This document shows positions 56,320-64,000 of a DNA stretch of 64,000 nt, piece after piece. Source of the stretch: Streptomyces sp. RKND-216. Its GTDB lineage: Bacteria; Actinomycetota; Actinomycetes; Streptomycetales; Streptomycetaceae. The position numbers were made by a program, and so were the translations under genes. The notes under the pieces were generated by a model. It made no database searches, was not told the origin of the DNA, and worked only from the letters and a program-made list of their open reading frames with translations. Numbering within the stretch: the first letter of the stretch is position 1; every line of letters begins with the position of its first letter. The stretch is from contig NZ_SSBQ01000002.1 in assembly GCF_004795255.1 (NCBI RefSeq), positions 1,490,001 through 1,554,000 of the forward strand. The letters run 5' to 3'.

Positions 56320-58476
56320 GTGACGCGCAGTGTGTACGTGACCGGCGTCGAGCGGGGTGACGGCCGTCAGGTCGTGGAGCTGGGGGTGATGGAGCTGCTC
56401 ACCCGGCACGTGGACCGGGTCGGGGTGTTCCGTCCGCTGGCGCACGACGGCCCGGACCCGATCTTCGACCTGCTGCGCGCCCGGTACCGGCTGACCCAGC
56501 CGGCGGGCACGGTCGTCGGCCTCGGGCACGACGAGGCGGCCGCGCTGCAGGCGGAGAAGGGCACGGACGAGCTGGTGGCGCGGCTCGTCGCCCGCTTCCA
56601 CGCGGTGGCGTCCGGCTACGAGGCCGTTCTCGTGCTGGGCACCGACTTCGCCGACACCGGGCTGCCCGCCGAGCTGGCTCTGAACGCGCGGCTGGCGAAC
56701 GAGTTCGGCGCGGCCGTGCTCCCGGTCGTCGGCGGCTACGGCCAGACCGGGGAGTCTGTGGTCGCCGAGGTGCGCAACGCCCACCACGCGTACGCGTCGC
56801 TGGGCTGCGAGATCCTCGCGATGATCGCGAACCGGGTGCAGGCCCCCGAGGCGGGGGAAGCCGCCCGCACCCTGACCGGACACCTGCCGGTGCCCGTGTC
56901 CGTGCTGCCCGAGGAGCCCGCGCTGTCCGCCCCGACCGTGGCCCAGGTGCGCGAGACGCTGGGCGCCGAGGTGCTGCTGGGGGACCCGGCGGGGCTGTCC
57001 CGCGATGTGCGGGACTTCGTGTTCGGCGGCGCCCACCTGCCGACGTTCCTGCCCGCGCTGACCGAGGGCTGCCTGGTCATCACCTCGGGCGACCGCGCCG
57101 ATCTGATCATCGGCTCGCTGGCCGCGCACTCGGCCGGCTCTCCCGCCCTCGCCGGTGTGCTGCTCACCCTCGCCGAGCGGCCCGGACCGGAGACGATGGC
57201 GCTGGCCGAGCGGCTGGCGCCGGGGACGCCGCTGCTCGCCGTGCCGCACGGGTCGTTCCCCACCGCGGCCGAGCTGTTCGGGCTCCAGGGCAGGCTGACG
57301 GCGGCCACACCGCGCAAGGTGGAGGTCGCACTGGGCCTGTTCGAGAGGCACGTGGACACCCCGCGCCTCACCGAGCGGCTCTCGGTGGTCCGCAGCGCCC
57401 GCGTCACGCCGATGATGTTCGAGCACGAGCTGATCGAACGCGCCCGGGCCCAGCGCCGCGCGGTCGTGCTGCCGGAGGGCACCGAGGAGCGGGTGCTGCG
57501 CGCCGCGGAGGTGCTGCTGCGCCGGGACGTGTGCGACCTGACGCTGCTCGGCGACCCGACGGCCGTGCGCAGGCGCACCGCGGAGCTGGGCATCGACCTG
57601 CCGCTGCTGGAGGACGACGAACTGCCGGACACCGCCGCGGCCACCGCCCGCGTCGTCGACCCGCAGACCTCGCCGCTGCGCGAGCGGTTCGCCGAGCTGT
57701 ACGCGAAGCTCCGCGCCCATCGCGGGGTGACGTACGAGTTGGCGTACGACGTGGTGGCGGACGTCTCGTACTTCGGGACGCTGATGGTGCGCGAGGGTCT
57801 GGCGGACGGCATGGTCTCCGGCGCGGCGCACTCGACGGCGGCGACCATCCGGCCGGCCTTCGAGGTGATCAAGACGAAGGCGGAGGCGGGCATCGTCTCC
57901 TCGGTGTTCTTCATGTGCCTGTCCGACCGGGTCCTGGCGTACGGCGACTGCGCGGTCAACCCCGACCCGGACGCCGAGCAGCTCGCGGACATCGCGGTGC
58001 AGTCGGCCGGCACGGCAGCGCAGTTCGGCGTGGAGCCGCGGATCGCGATGCTGTCGTACTCCACCGGCACCTCCGGTTCGGGTGCGGAGGTGGACAAGGT
58101 GCGGCGGGCCACCGAACTCGTCCGGTCGCGGCGGCCGGACCTGCTGATCGAGGGGCCGATCCAGTACGACGCGGCGGTGGAACCGTCGGTGGCGGCGACC
58201 AAGCTGCCCGACTCGGAGGTGGCGGGGCGGGCGACCGTGCTGGTCTTCCCGGACCTGAACACCGGCAACAACACCTACAAGGCGGTGCAGCGTTCAGCCG
58301 GCGCGGTGGCGGTCGGACCGGTGCTCCAGGGGCTGCGCAAGCCGGTCAACGACCTGTCGCGCGGCGCACTGGTCTCCGACATCGTGAACACCGTGGCCAT
58401 CACCGCGATCCAGGCGCAGTCCGGACGGGCACCGGCTGCCGGCCGTGCGCGGGCCGGGAAGGAGGCGCGGGCATGA
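56320..58476 (+). CDS. pta: Phosphate acetyltransferase (long, DRTGG-domain type)
   Basis: 718 aa, GTG start with GGGAGAG 5 nt upstream. N-terminal P-loop-like/dethiobiotin-synthetase-like region, central DRTGG domain (FVFGGAHLPTFLPALTEGCL, VITSGDRADLI), and C-terminal PTA catalytic domain from about residue 370 (RAVVLPEGTEERVLRAAEVL, GLADGMVSGAAHSTAATIRP, FPDLNTGNNTYKAVQRSAGA). Converts acetyl-CoA and phosphate to acetyl phosphate. The stop overlaps ackA (ATGA). Confidence 0.96.
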   Translation: MTRSVYVTGVERGDGRQVVELGVMELLTRHVDRVGVFRPLAHDGPDPIFDLLRARYRLTQPAGTVVGLGHDEAAALQAEKGTDELVARLVARFHAVASGYEAVLVLGTDFADTGLPAELALNARLANEFGAAVLPVVGGYGQTGESVVAEVRNAHHAYASLGCEILAMIANRVQAPEAGEAARTLTGHLPVPVSVLPEEPALSAPTVAQVRETLGAEVLLGDPAGLSRDVRDFVFGGAHLPTFLPALTEGCLVITSGDRADLIIGSLAAHSAGSPALAGVLLTLAERPGPETMALAERLAPGTPLLAVPHGSFPTAAELFGLQGRLTAATPRKVEVALGLFERHVDTPRLTERLSVVRSARVTPMMFEHELIERARAQRRAVVLPEGTEERVLRAAEVLLRRDVCDLTLLGDPTAVRRRTAELGIDLPLLEDDELPDTAAATARVVDPQTSPLRERFAELYAKLRAHRGVTYELAYDVVADVSYFGTLMVREGLADGMVSGAAHSTAATIRPAFEVIKTKAEAGIVSSVFFMCLSDRVLAYGDCAVNPDPDAEQLADIAVQSAGTAAQFGVEPRIAMLSYSTGTSGSGAEVDKVRRATELVRSRRPDLLIEGPIQYDAAVEPSVAATKLPDSEVAGRATVLVFPDLNTGNNTYKAVQRSAGAVAVGPVLQGLRKPVNDLSRGALVSDIVNTVAITAIQAQSGRAPAAGRARAGKEARA

Positions 58477-59732
58477 GCACCACCCCCAAGGCCCCCGCGG
58501 GGGCGACGCGCGTCCTGGTACTCAACTCCGGCTCCTCGTCCGTGAAGTACCAGCTGCTGGACATGGCGGGCGGGGGGCGGCTCGCGTCCGGGCTGGTGGA
58601 GCGGATCGGGGAGCAGACCTCGCGGCTCGCGCACACCACGCCCGCGGGGCGGGACGCATGCGGCCAGGAGGGCGGGGAGCGCACCCGGGAGGGCCGCATC
58701 GCGGACCACGAGGCGGCGCTGAAGGCCGTCGCGGAGGAGCTGGCGGCGGACGGGCTGGGCCTGGACTCCCCGGAACTGGCAGCGATCGGCCACCGCGTGG
58801 TGCACGGCGGGCGCCGCTTCACCGAGCCCACGGTGATCGACGACGCGGTGCTGGCGGAGATCGAGCGCCTGGTGCCGCTGGCGCCGCTGCACACCCCGGC
58901 GAACCTCACCGGCATCCGCACCGCGCGGGCGCTCAGCCCGCATCTGCCGCAGGTGGCCGTCTTCGACACCGCGTTCCACACCACGATCCCGGAGCCCGCG
59001 GCCCGCTACGCGATCGAGAAGGAGACCGCCGACGCGCACCGCATCCGTCGCTACGGCTTCCACGGCACCTCGCACGCGTACGTGTCCCGCCGGACGGCCG
59101 AACTGCTGGGCCGGGACCCGTCCGAGGTGAACGTGATCGTGCTGCACCTGGGCAACGGCGCGTCGGCGTCGGCGGTGCGCGGCGGGGTCTGCGTGGAGAC
59201 CTCGATGGGGCTGACGCCGCTGGAGGGCCTGGTCATGGGCACCCGCAGCGGCGACACCGACCCGGCGGTGATCTTCCACCTGGCGCGGGTGGCGGGCATG
59301 TCGGTGGACGAGATCGACACGCTGCTCAACCGCCGCAGCGGCCTGACGGGGCTCTGCGGCGACAACGACATGCGGGAGATCCGCCGCCGGATCGAGGAGG
59401 GCGACGAGGCGGCGCGGCTGGCCTTCGAGGTGTACACGCACCGGCTGAAGAAGTACGTGGGCGCCTACTACGCCGTGCTCGGCCGGGTGGATGCGGTGGC
59501 GTTCACCGCCGGCGTCGGGGAGAACGCGGCCGAGGTGCGGGCGGCGGCCCTGGAGGGGCTGGAAGGGCTGGGTCTGTCCGTGGATCCGGGACGCAACGGG
59601 GTACGCGCCCGGGAGCCGCGGCTGATCTCGCCCGGGGGTGCCCGGGTCGCGGTGGCCGTGGTCCCCACGGACGAGGAGCTGGAGATCGCCCGGCAGACGT
59701 ACGCCCTGGTCGGCGCCGCGGAGGCGGCATGA
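58473..59732 (+). CDS. ackA: Acetate kinase
   Basis: 419 aa. ASKHA-fold kinase with VLVLNSGSSSVKYQLLD, GHRVVHGGRRF, VFDTAFHTTIPEPAARYAI, RRYGFHGTSHAYVSRR, VIVLHLGNGASASAV, TSMGLTPLEGLVMGTRSGD and VAFTAGVGENAAEVRA. It makes ATP and acetate from acetyl phosphate. GGAGG lies 8 nt before the ATG; 4-bp overlap with pta. The insertion around residues 40-60 (DACGQEGGERTREGR) is longer than in E. coli AckA. Confidence 0.97.
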   Translation: MSTTPKAPAGATRVLVLNSGSSSVKYQLLDMAGGGRLASGLVERIGEQTSRLAHTTPAGRDACGQEGGERTREGRIADHEAALKAVAEELAADGLGLDSPELAAIGHRVVHGGRRFTEPTVIDDAVLAEIERLVPLAPLHTPANLTGIRTARALSPHLPQVAVFDTAFHTTIPEPAARYAIEKETADAHRIRRYGFHGTSHAYVSRRTAELLGRDPSEVNVIVLHLGNGASASAVRGGVCVETSMGLTPLEGLVMGTRSGDTDPAVIFHLARVAGMSVDEIDTLLNRRSGLTGLCGDNDMREIRRRIEEGDEAARLAFEVYTHRLKKYVGAYYAVLGRVDAVAFTAGVGENAAEVRAAALEGLEGLGLSVDPGRNGVRAREPRLISPGGARVAVAVVPTDEELEIARQTYALVGAAEAA

Positions 59733-59770
59733 TGAGGAGGACCGTATCGGAGCCGGCTCACCCCCGTACG

Positions 59771-59798
59771 TTCCGCTTCTGAACAAAACCGATAGGAT
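59771..59798 (+). promoter_or_regulatory. Promoter-like element giving a leaderless pyk transcript
   Basis: TTCCGC, 16-nt spacer, TAGGAT. The -10 is a common Streptomyces form and ends 7 bp before the pyk ATG. No ribosome site is visible upstream of the ATG, so transcription may start at or next to the start codon. Confidence 0.5.
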
Positions 59799-59805
59799 CG
59801 TCCTC

Positions 59806-61242
59806 ATGCGCCGTTCCAAGATCGTCTGTACCCTGGGCCCCGCCGTCGACTCCTACGAGCAGCTGAAGACACTGCTCGACGCCGGCATGAACGTGGCCCG
59901 CTTCAACATGAGCCACGGCAGCCAGCCGGAGCACGAGGAGCGCTACCACCGGCTGCGGAAGGCCGCGGACGAGGCGGGACGGGCGGTCGGCGTGCTGGCC
60001 GACCTCCAGGGGCCGAAGATCCGCCTGGAGACCTTCGCCGAGGGGCCGGTGGAGCTGGTCCGCGGCGAGGAGTTCACCATCACCACGGAGGACGTGGCCG
60101 GTGACAGGTCGCAGTGCGGCACCACGTACAAGGGCCTGCCGGGCGACGTGGCCAAGGGCGACCCGGTGCTGATCAACGACGGCAACGTGGCGCTCCAGGT
60201 CGTCGAGGTCGACGGGCCGCGGGTGCGCTGCATCGTCATCGAGGGCGGTGTCATCTCCGACCACAAGGGGATCAACCTGCCGGGCGCGGCGGTGAACGTG
60301 CCGGCACTGTCGGACAAGGACGTCGACGACCTGAAGTTCGCGCTGGGAATGGGCTGCGACATGGTCGCGCTGTCGTTCGTGCGGAACGCCGCCGACGTGC
60401 GCGACGTGCACCGGGTGATGGACGAGGTCGGCCGCCGGGTGCCGGTCATCGCCAAGGTCGAGAAGCCGCAGGCCGTGGAGAACATGGAGGAGGTCGTCCT
60501 CGCGTTCGACGGCGTGATGGTGGCGCGCGGCGACCTCGCGGTGGAGTACCCGCTGGAGCGGGTGCCGATGGTCCAGAAGCGACTGATCGAACTGTGCCGG
60601 CGGAACGCCAAGCCGGTGATCGTGGCGACCCAGATGATGGAGTCGATGATCACCAACTCCCGCCCCACGCGCGCCGAGGCGTCGGACGTGGCGAACGCGA
60701 TCCTGGACGGCGCGGACGCGGTGATGCTCTCCGCGGAGTCCTCGGTCGGCCAGTACCCGATCGAGACCGTCAAGACCATGTCGAAGATCGTCGAGGCGGC
60801 GGAGCAGGAGCTGCTCAGCCACGGTCTCCAGCCGCTGGTGAAGGGCAAGAAGCCGCGCACGCAGGGCGGTTCGGTCGCCCGCGCGGCGTGCGAGATCGCG
60901 GACTTCCTGCACGCCAAGACGCTGATCGCGTTCACCAAGTCGGGCGACACGGCCCGGCGGCTGAGCCGCTACCGCGCCGCGCAGCCGATCCTCGCCTTCA
61001 CCACCGAGGTCGCCACCCGCAACCAGCTGACGCTGAGCTGGGGCGTGGACTCCTTCGTCGTCCCGCACGTCAACACCACCGACGAGATGGTGGAACTGGT
61101 CGACGCGGAGCTGCTGAAGCTCCAGCGGTACGACGCGGGCGACAAGATGATCATCACGGCCGGTTCGCCGCCCGGCGTTCCGGGCACCACGAACATGGTC
61201 CGGGTGCACCACCTCGGCGGCGCGGAGCAGACCGCCGTCTGA
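59806..61242 (+). CDS. pyk: Pyruvate kinase
   Basis: 478 aa. Starts MRRSKIVCTLGPAVDSYEQL; AGMNVARFNMSHG, ADLQGPKIRLETF, VIAKVEKPQAVENMEEV (catalytic Lys), VARGDLAVEYPLERVPMVQK and VATQMMESMITNSRPTRAEA are all conserved, with the C-terminal allosteric domain present. Converts PEP and ADP to pyruvate and ATP. Together with pfkA, pta and ackA it forms a local block of glycolysis and acetate metabolism. No Shine-Dalgarno; see the promoter entry. Followed by a very strong terminator. Confidence 0.97.
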   Translation: MRRSKIVCTLGPAVDSYEQLKTLLDAGMNVARFNMSHGSQPEHEERYHRLRKAADEAGRAVGVLADLQGPKIRLETFAEGPVELVRGEEFTITTEDVAGDRSQCGTTYKGLPGDVAKGDPVLINDGNVALQVVEVDGPRVRCIVIEGGVISDHKGINLPGAAVNVPALSDKDVDDLKFALGMGCDMVALSFVRNAADVRDVHRVMDEVGRRVPVIAKVEKPQAVENMEEVVLAFDGVMVARGDLAVEYPLERVPMVQKRLIELCRRNAKPVIVATQMMESMITNSRPTRAEASDVANAILDGADAVMLSAESSVGQYPIETVKTMSKIVEAAEQELLSHGLQPLVKGKKPRTQGGSVARAACEIADFLHAKTLIAFTKSGDTARRLSRYRAAQPILAFTTEVATRNQLTLSWGVDSFVVPHVNTTDEMVELVDAELLKLQRYDAGDKMIITAGSPPGVPGTTNMVRVHHLGGAEQTAV

Positions 61243-61280
61243 CCGGCCCCCCCCGAACGGACGGGAGAAGGACGGGAACG

Positions 61281-61320
61281 AAGGGCCCCGTCTCCACCGC
61301 GCGGTGGAGACGGGGCCCTT
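61281..61320. terminator. Perfect 40-bp palindromic terminator between convergent genes
   Basis: Two 20-nt arms (61281-61300 and 61301-61320) are exact reverse complements, AAGGG at the outside. It lies 38 bp after pyk and 18 bp after the stop of the minus-strand gene, so it can end both. Confidence 0.85.
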
Positions 61321-61338
61321 CGGCCGTCGCAGCCGGGG

Positions 61339-62658
61339 TCAGCCGCCGGTGATGGTGGAGTGGAGCCCGGGGACGGTCAGCGTGCCGCCGAACTGCCCGG
61401 CCTGCTGGACCGTCACGTCGGTGAAGAAGACGTCCGGCAGGTTGAGCGGCGGCGGGTGCTCCGGGTCGAAGGTGATCGGGATCAGACCGAACAGCTTGCC
61501 CTCCAGACGCTCGGTGTAGAGCGTCACCTGTCCGTCGCGGATCGTGGAGGTGGAGCCCGGCGCTGCCTTCACGTGGTACTGGAGGCCGTCGTGCCCCTGC
61601 ACGATCTGGTGCAGGTCGCCGATGTCGACGGTGTCGGCGGTGAACTTGAGGACCTGCTTGGTGCTGCCGTCCGCGGTGCGGACGTTGAACACGCCCTCGT
61701 AGTCCTGGCCGCGGATGGTCAGCGACGAGGCCTTCAGCGTCCACGGCTGGTTGGGCAGCATGGCGGGCGTCTGCTCCGCCTCACCAGCGACCTTCTCCTC
61801 CTCCACGCAGGGGAAGACCTTCTTGCCGTCCTCTCCCACCGGCAGCTCGGTCTCGTCCGTCGCCCCGTCGTCGCCGGCCTCGTCCGAGGACGCATCGTCG
61901 CCGGACGAGCCGGACAGGCCGTCGGTGACGTCGCCCAGGCCCTCCTCGACCTTGCCGACAGTGTCCTCGACGCCTTCGCCGACCTCGCCGACGGCGTCGC
62001 CGACCGGGTCGGAGGACTCCTTCTTCTCCGGCTTCTGCGACGCGTCCGGGGTCTCGGAGGGCGTGGGCTCCGGCTCAGCCTTCTTCTCGCGGTCGCCGCC
62101 GCCCAGCAGGTCGCCGAGAGCGTCGCCGACGCCCCCCAGCAGGCCGCCGGAACCGTCCTCCTCCGACGGGCTCGGCCCGGGCTCCGCGGAGCCCCCGGAG
62201 CCGCCCGAACCGGACGAGCCTCCGGCCGCGTCGTCACCGGAGCCGGAGCCGGAATCCGAGCCGGAGTCCGACGCGTCATCCTGCTCCGCGTCCTCCTTCT
62301 CCTGCTCGGCCTTCCGCTCGGCCTCGGCGCGCTTGCGCTCCTCCTCGGCCTTCGCGGCGGCCTCCGCCTCCTCCTCCGCCTCCTCCTCGGCGCGGTCCTG
62401 CTGCGAAACGCAGGGACCGTCACTGAAGGGGTTCTTGGGCAGCGGCTTGGCGTAAGCCAGCTGCGGCGTCACACCCATGCTCATCAGGACGGCGGACGGC
62501 ATGGCCACCATGGCCACCGCCTTGCTCGCCGGCACGTTCAGCCGGGTCAGGAAGGGCTTCTTGGGCGCCGCGTGCCGTGGGCCGGTTCTTGCCCGGCGAG
62601 CGCCCGGAACGGAATTCTCCGCTCCAGTCGCCTCCTCGTGCAGCTCGTCACCCGGCAC
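61339..62658 (-). CDS. Acidic low-complexity secreted protein (Streptomyces hypothetical)
   Basis: 439 aa from a GTG at 62658 (GGGAGG 4 nt upstream); longer upstream frames are Arg/Pro-rich and overlap the DUF6114 gene. A cytosolic lead of about 45 aa is followed by a hydrophobic segment (AVAMVAMPSAVLMSMGVTP) ending in LAYAKP. Next comes a Glu/Ala/Lys helical stretch, a Ser/Gly/Asp-rich stretch, amphipathic repeats (DAVGEVGEGVEDTVGKVEEG), then a folded C-terminal domain of about 160 aa (TLKASSLTIRGQDYEGVFNV onward). One Cys lies near each end of the disordered region. Third in order with DUF6230 and DUF6114 genes; likely cell-surface or envelope, function unknown. Confidence 0.8.
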   Translation of the reverse strand: MPGDELHEEATGAENSVPGARRARTGPRHAAPKKPFLTRLNVPASKAVAMVAMPSAVLMSMGVTPQLAYAKPLPKNPFSDGPCVSQQDRAEEEAEEEAEAAAKAEEERKRAEAERKAEQEKEDAEQDDASDSGSDSGSGSGDDAAGGSSGSGGSGGSAEPGPSPSEEDGSGGLLGGVGDALGDLLGGGDREKKAEPEPTPSETPDASQKPEKKESSDPVGDAVGEVGEGVEDTVGKVEEGLGDVTDGLSGSSGDDASSDEAGDDGATDETELPVGEDGKKVFPCVEEEKVAGEAEQTPAMLPNQPWTLKASSLTIRGQDYEGVFNVRTADGSTKQVLKFTADTVDIGDLHQIVQGHDGLQYHVKAAPGSTSTIRDGQVTLYTERLEGKLFGLIPITFDPEHPPPLNLPDVFFTDVTVQQAGQFGGTLTVPGLHSTITGG

Positions 62659-63226
62659 GGTGCCTCCCGTTCGCGTTGTTCGCGTCCGCGCCCGCCGTCG
62701 GGGACGAGGGCGTTCCAGTGACTGACAGGTCGTCGAGGGCGCTGCCTGCTCCCTGGGCGGGGACGTGCGCCGTGTCGCCGGCGTCGTCCGCCTTCGACTC
62801 GGCGGAGTCGGGCGGCGACGACCGTACGGGTTCGCCGGGCGCCCAGGACAGGCAGAGGGCACCGCCGACCAGCCCCAGCAGGAAACCGATCAGGAAGGCG
62901 CCGAAGTTGGAGACGACCAGAGAGACCAGAGCCAGCAGGATCGCCGCCACTCCGGCGAACACCCGGGAGTGCGGCTGGAACCACATCGTGATCCCGAGGA
63001 CCACCAGCAGGATGCCGATGATCAGCGAGCCGGCACCCGCCGTGGTGGACATGCGGATGGTGAGCGACCCCAGGGTCAGGTTCTGGTAGGGGATGTACAT
63101 GATGGGGATGCCGGACAGCAGCGTCAGCATCCCGCCCCAGAACGGGCGCTGTCCGCGCCACACCCGGAAATTCCGGCGCATCCGGGCGAACCGGTCCGCC
63201 TCTCGCGCATGCGTGTCGGCGCTCAT
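62648..63226 (-). CDS. DUF6114-family membrane protein
   Basis: 192 aa. FRVWRGQRPFWGGMLTLLSG is the family start. Four hydrophobic helices (about 30-50, 60-80, 87-107, 110-130), then an acidic Ser/Ala/Asp-rich cytosolic or extracellular tail of about 65 aa. Conserved beside DUF6230 genes in Streptomyces; function unknown. Good GAGGAG site. Overlaps the downstream gene by 11 bp. Confidence 0.87.
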   Translation of the reverse strand: MSADTHAREADRFARMRRNFRVWRGQRPFWGGMLTLLSGIPIMYIPYQNLTLGSLTIRMSTTAGAGSLIIGILLVVLGITMWFQPHSRVFAGVAAILLALVSLVVSNFGAFLIGFLLGLVGGALCLSWAPGEPVRSSPPDSAESKADDAGDTAHVPAQGAGSALDDLSVTGTPSSPTAGADANNANGRHRAG

Positions 63227-63273
63227 AGGTACAGCTCCTCGGGGACTGGCACAGGTATTGCGGGGTGAAGCAT

Positions 63274-63310
63274 CCGTACGGGCGCGGAAAGCGCACCCGC
63301 GCCCGTACGG
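63274..63310 (-). terminator. Hairpin between DUF6230 and DUF6114 genes
   Basis: 14-bp stem (63274-63287 with 63297-63310), 9-nt loop, 8 bp after the DUF6230 stop. It may partially terminate or stabilise the first gene's transcript, allowing a higher DUF6230 level. Confidence 0.55.
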
Positions 63311-63318
63311 TCAGTGCC

Positions 63319-63930
63319 TCAGTAGCACTCGTGCTTGCCCGTCTTCACGGACATCTTGAGACCACTGAGCTTGAAGGTTCCGGCCGTCGTCGCCCAGGCA
63401 CGCTGCTTGACGTCGGTCAGCACGGCGCTCTCGGCCTGCTGGGCGAAGGAGCCCGGCAGGTACTTGTCGCCCTTGTGCGGACCGGGGCCCTTCGTGGTGT
63501 CGTCCACCGAGACGCCGATGTCGATGTTCTTGAACGTGGCGTTGGCGGACAGGACGTCGGCGTCGACGTACAGCTTCTTCGCGACGACCGGGTCCTTGTC
63601 GCCGGCACCCAGCACCATCGACACGTCGCCGAACCCGGGGACCGGGACGACGACGGACTGGCACAGGCCCTTGATGTCGGCGCTGTTCATGCCGACGACG
63701 GTGACCGGCTTGACACCCTTCGCGGTGCTGTCCACCGCGCCGTACTGGGTGAAGCCCTCGGCCTCGATGCGCTCGGCCGTCAGCTTGAACTGCTGGCCGG
63801 AAACGCTGAACGAGGCCGCGAGCGCACCCTGGGAGAGGGCGACACCTATCGCTGCCGTTGCGGCAACGCTTGGGACCATGACGACGGCGAACCGCTTCCA
63901 TCTGGTCCCGCCACGAGCCAGGGACTCCAT
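63319..63930 (-). CDS. DUF6230-family secreted protein
   Basis: 203 aa. N-terminal signal/anchor (RFAVVMVPSVAATAAIGVAL, ending GALAAS) and a mature domain with FSVSGQQFKLTAERIEAEGF, GLCQSV and a closing KHECY; the two Cys probably pair. The family has sometimes been labelled cholesterol esterase but shows no esterase motif here. Very strong AAGGAGG site 6 nt before the ATG. First gene of the three-gene minus-strand set. Bases 63931-64000 hold its upstream region and no other gene. Confidence 0.88.
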   Translation of the reverse strand: MESLARGGTRWKRFAVVMVPSVAATAAIGVALSQGALAASFSVSGQQFKLTAERIEAEGFTQYGAVDSTAKGVKPVTVVGMNSADIKGLCQSVVVPVPGFGDVSMVLGAGDKDPVVAKKLYVDADVLSANATFKNIDIGVSVDDTTKGPGPHKGDKYLPGSFAQQAESAVLTDVKQRAWATTAGTFKLSGLKMSVKTGKHECY

Positions 63931-64000
63931 GACTTTCCTCCTTCTCGGACGTACATCTCCGATGCGGGCCTGCGGTCCCGCACGGGATGGGAGAAGTGCT

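Overview
The window is a high-GC actinobacterial chromosome segment and almost certainly Streptomyces. GTG starts and ATGA/GTGA gene overlaps are frequent, one gene carries a single TTA codon, the operons are typical of the genus (glgE-treS-mak-glgB, DUF6230/DUF6114), and the ABC sugar importer has no local ATPase.

Layout. 1-387: the 3' end of a secreted P-domain protease. 384-5660 (minus): a tight four-gene unit made of a PvcA-type isocyanide (isonitrile) synthase, a PvcB/TauD-type Fe(II)/2-oxoglutarate oxygenase and two polytopic GT-C glycosyltransferases (GT39, GT87). It is read away from a divergent LysR gene (5880-6902) that contains a TTA codon and whose start overlaps a LysR-type T-N11-A dyad. 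6919-20080: storage carbohydrate block with glgP and phoD on the minus strand and glgE-treS-mak-glgB on the plus strand. The latter is the complete trehalose -> maltose -> maltose-1-phosphate -> branched alpha-glucan route. 20109-29235: two small cytoplasmic proteins, a DctA-type carboxylate symporter divergent from a CitA/CitB-type two-component pair, and a sugar ABC importer (lipoprotein plus two permeases).

29321-52561: a roughly 23 kb biosynthetic gene cluster, all on the plus strand with most genes overlapping or nearly so. It holds a 2725-aa PKS/aminotransferase/NRPS hybrid, an MbtH-FAAL fusion, an Asp/Glu-type racemase, two further NRPS proteins, an MFS exporter and a stand-alone MbtH. 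The logic is that of iturin/puwainaphycin: FAAL loads a fatty acid on ACP1, KS-AT-ACP2 adds one malonate, the aminotransferase turns the beta-keto group into a beta-amine, and the NRPS modules add amino acids. Odd points are an elongation PCP with no adenylation domain, a half condensation domain at the start of the second NRPS, no epimerase, and a terminal condensation domain with no thioesterase. I do not recognise the product.

52663-64000: an HTH protein and a small lipoprotein, an SDR/PaaI pair, the central-carbon genes pfkA (minus) and pta-ackA-pyk (plus), then a minus-strand trio (DUF6230, DUF6114, acidic low-complexity secreted protein). The cluster therefore lies between blocks of conserved primary-metabolism genes. 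Domain calls, substrate codes and regulatory sites were read by eye; no searches or structure predictions were run.
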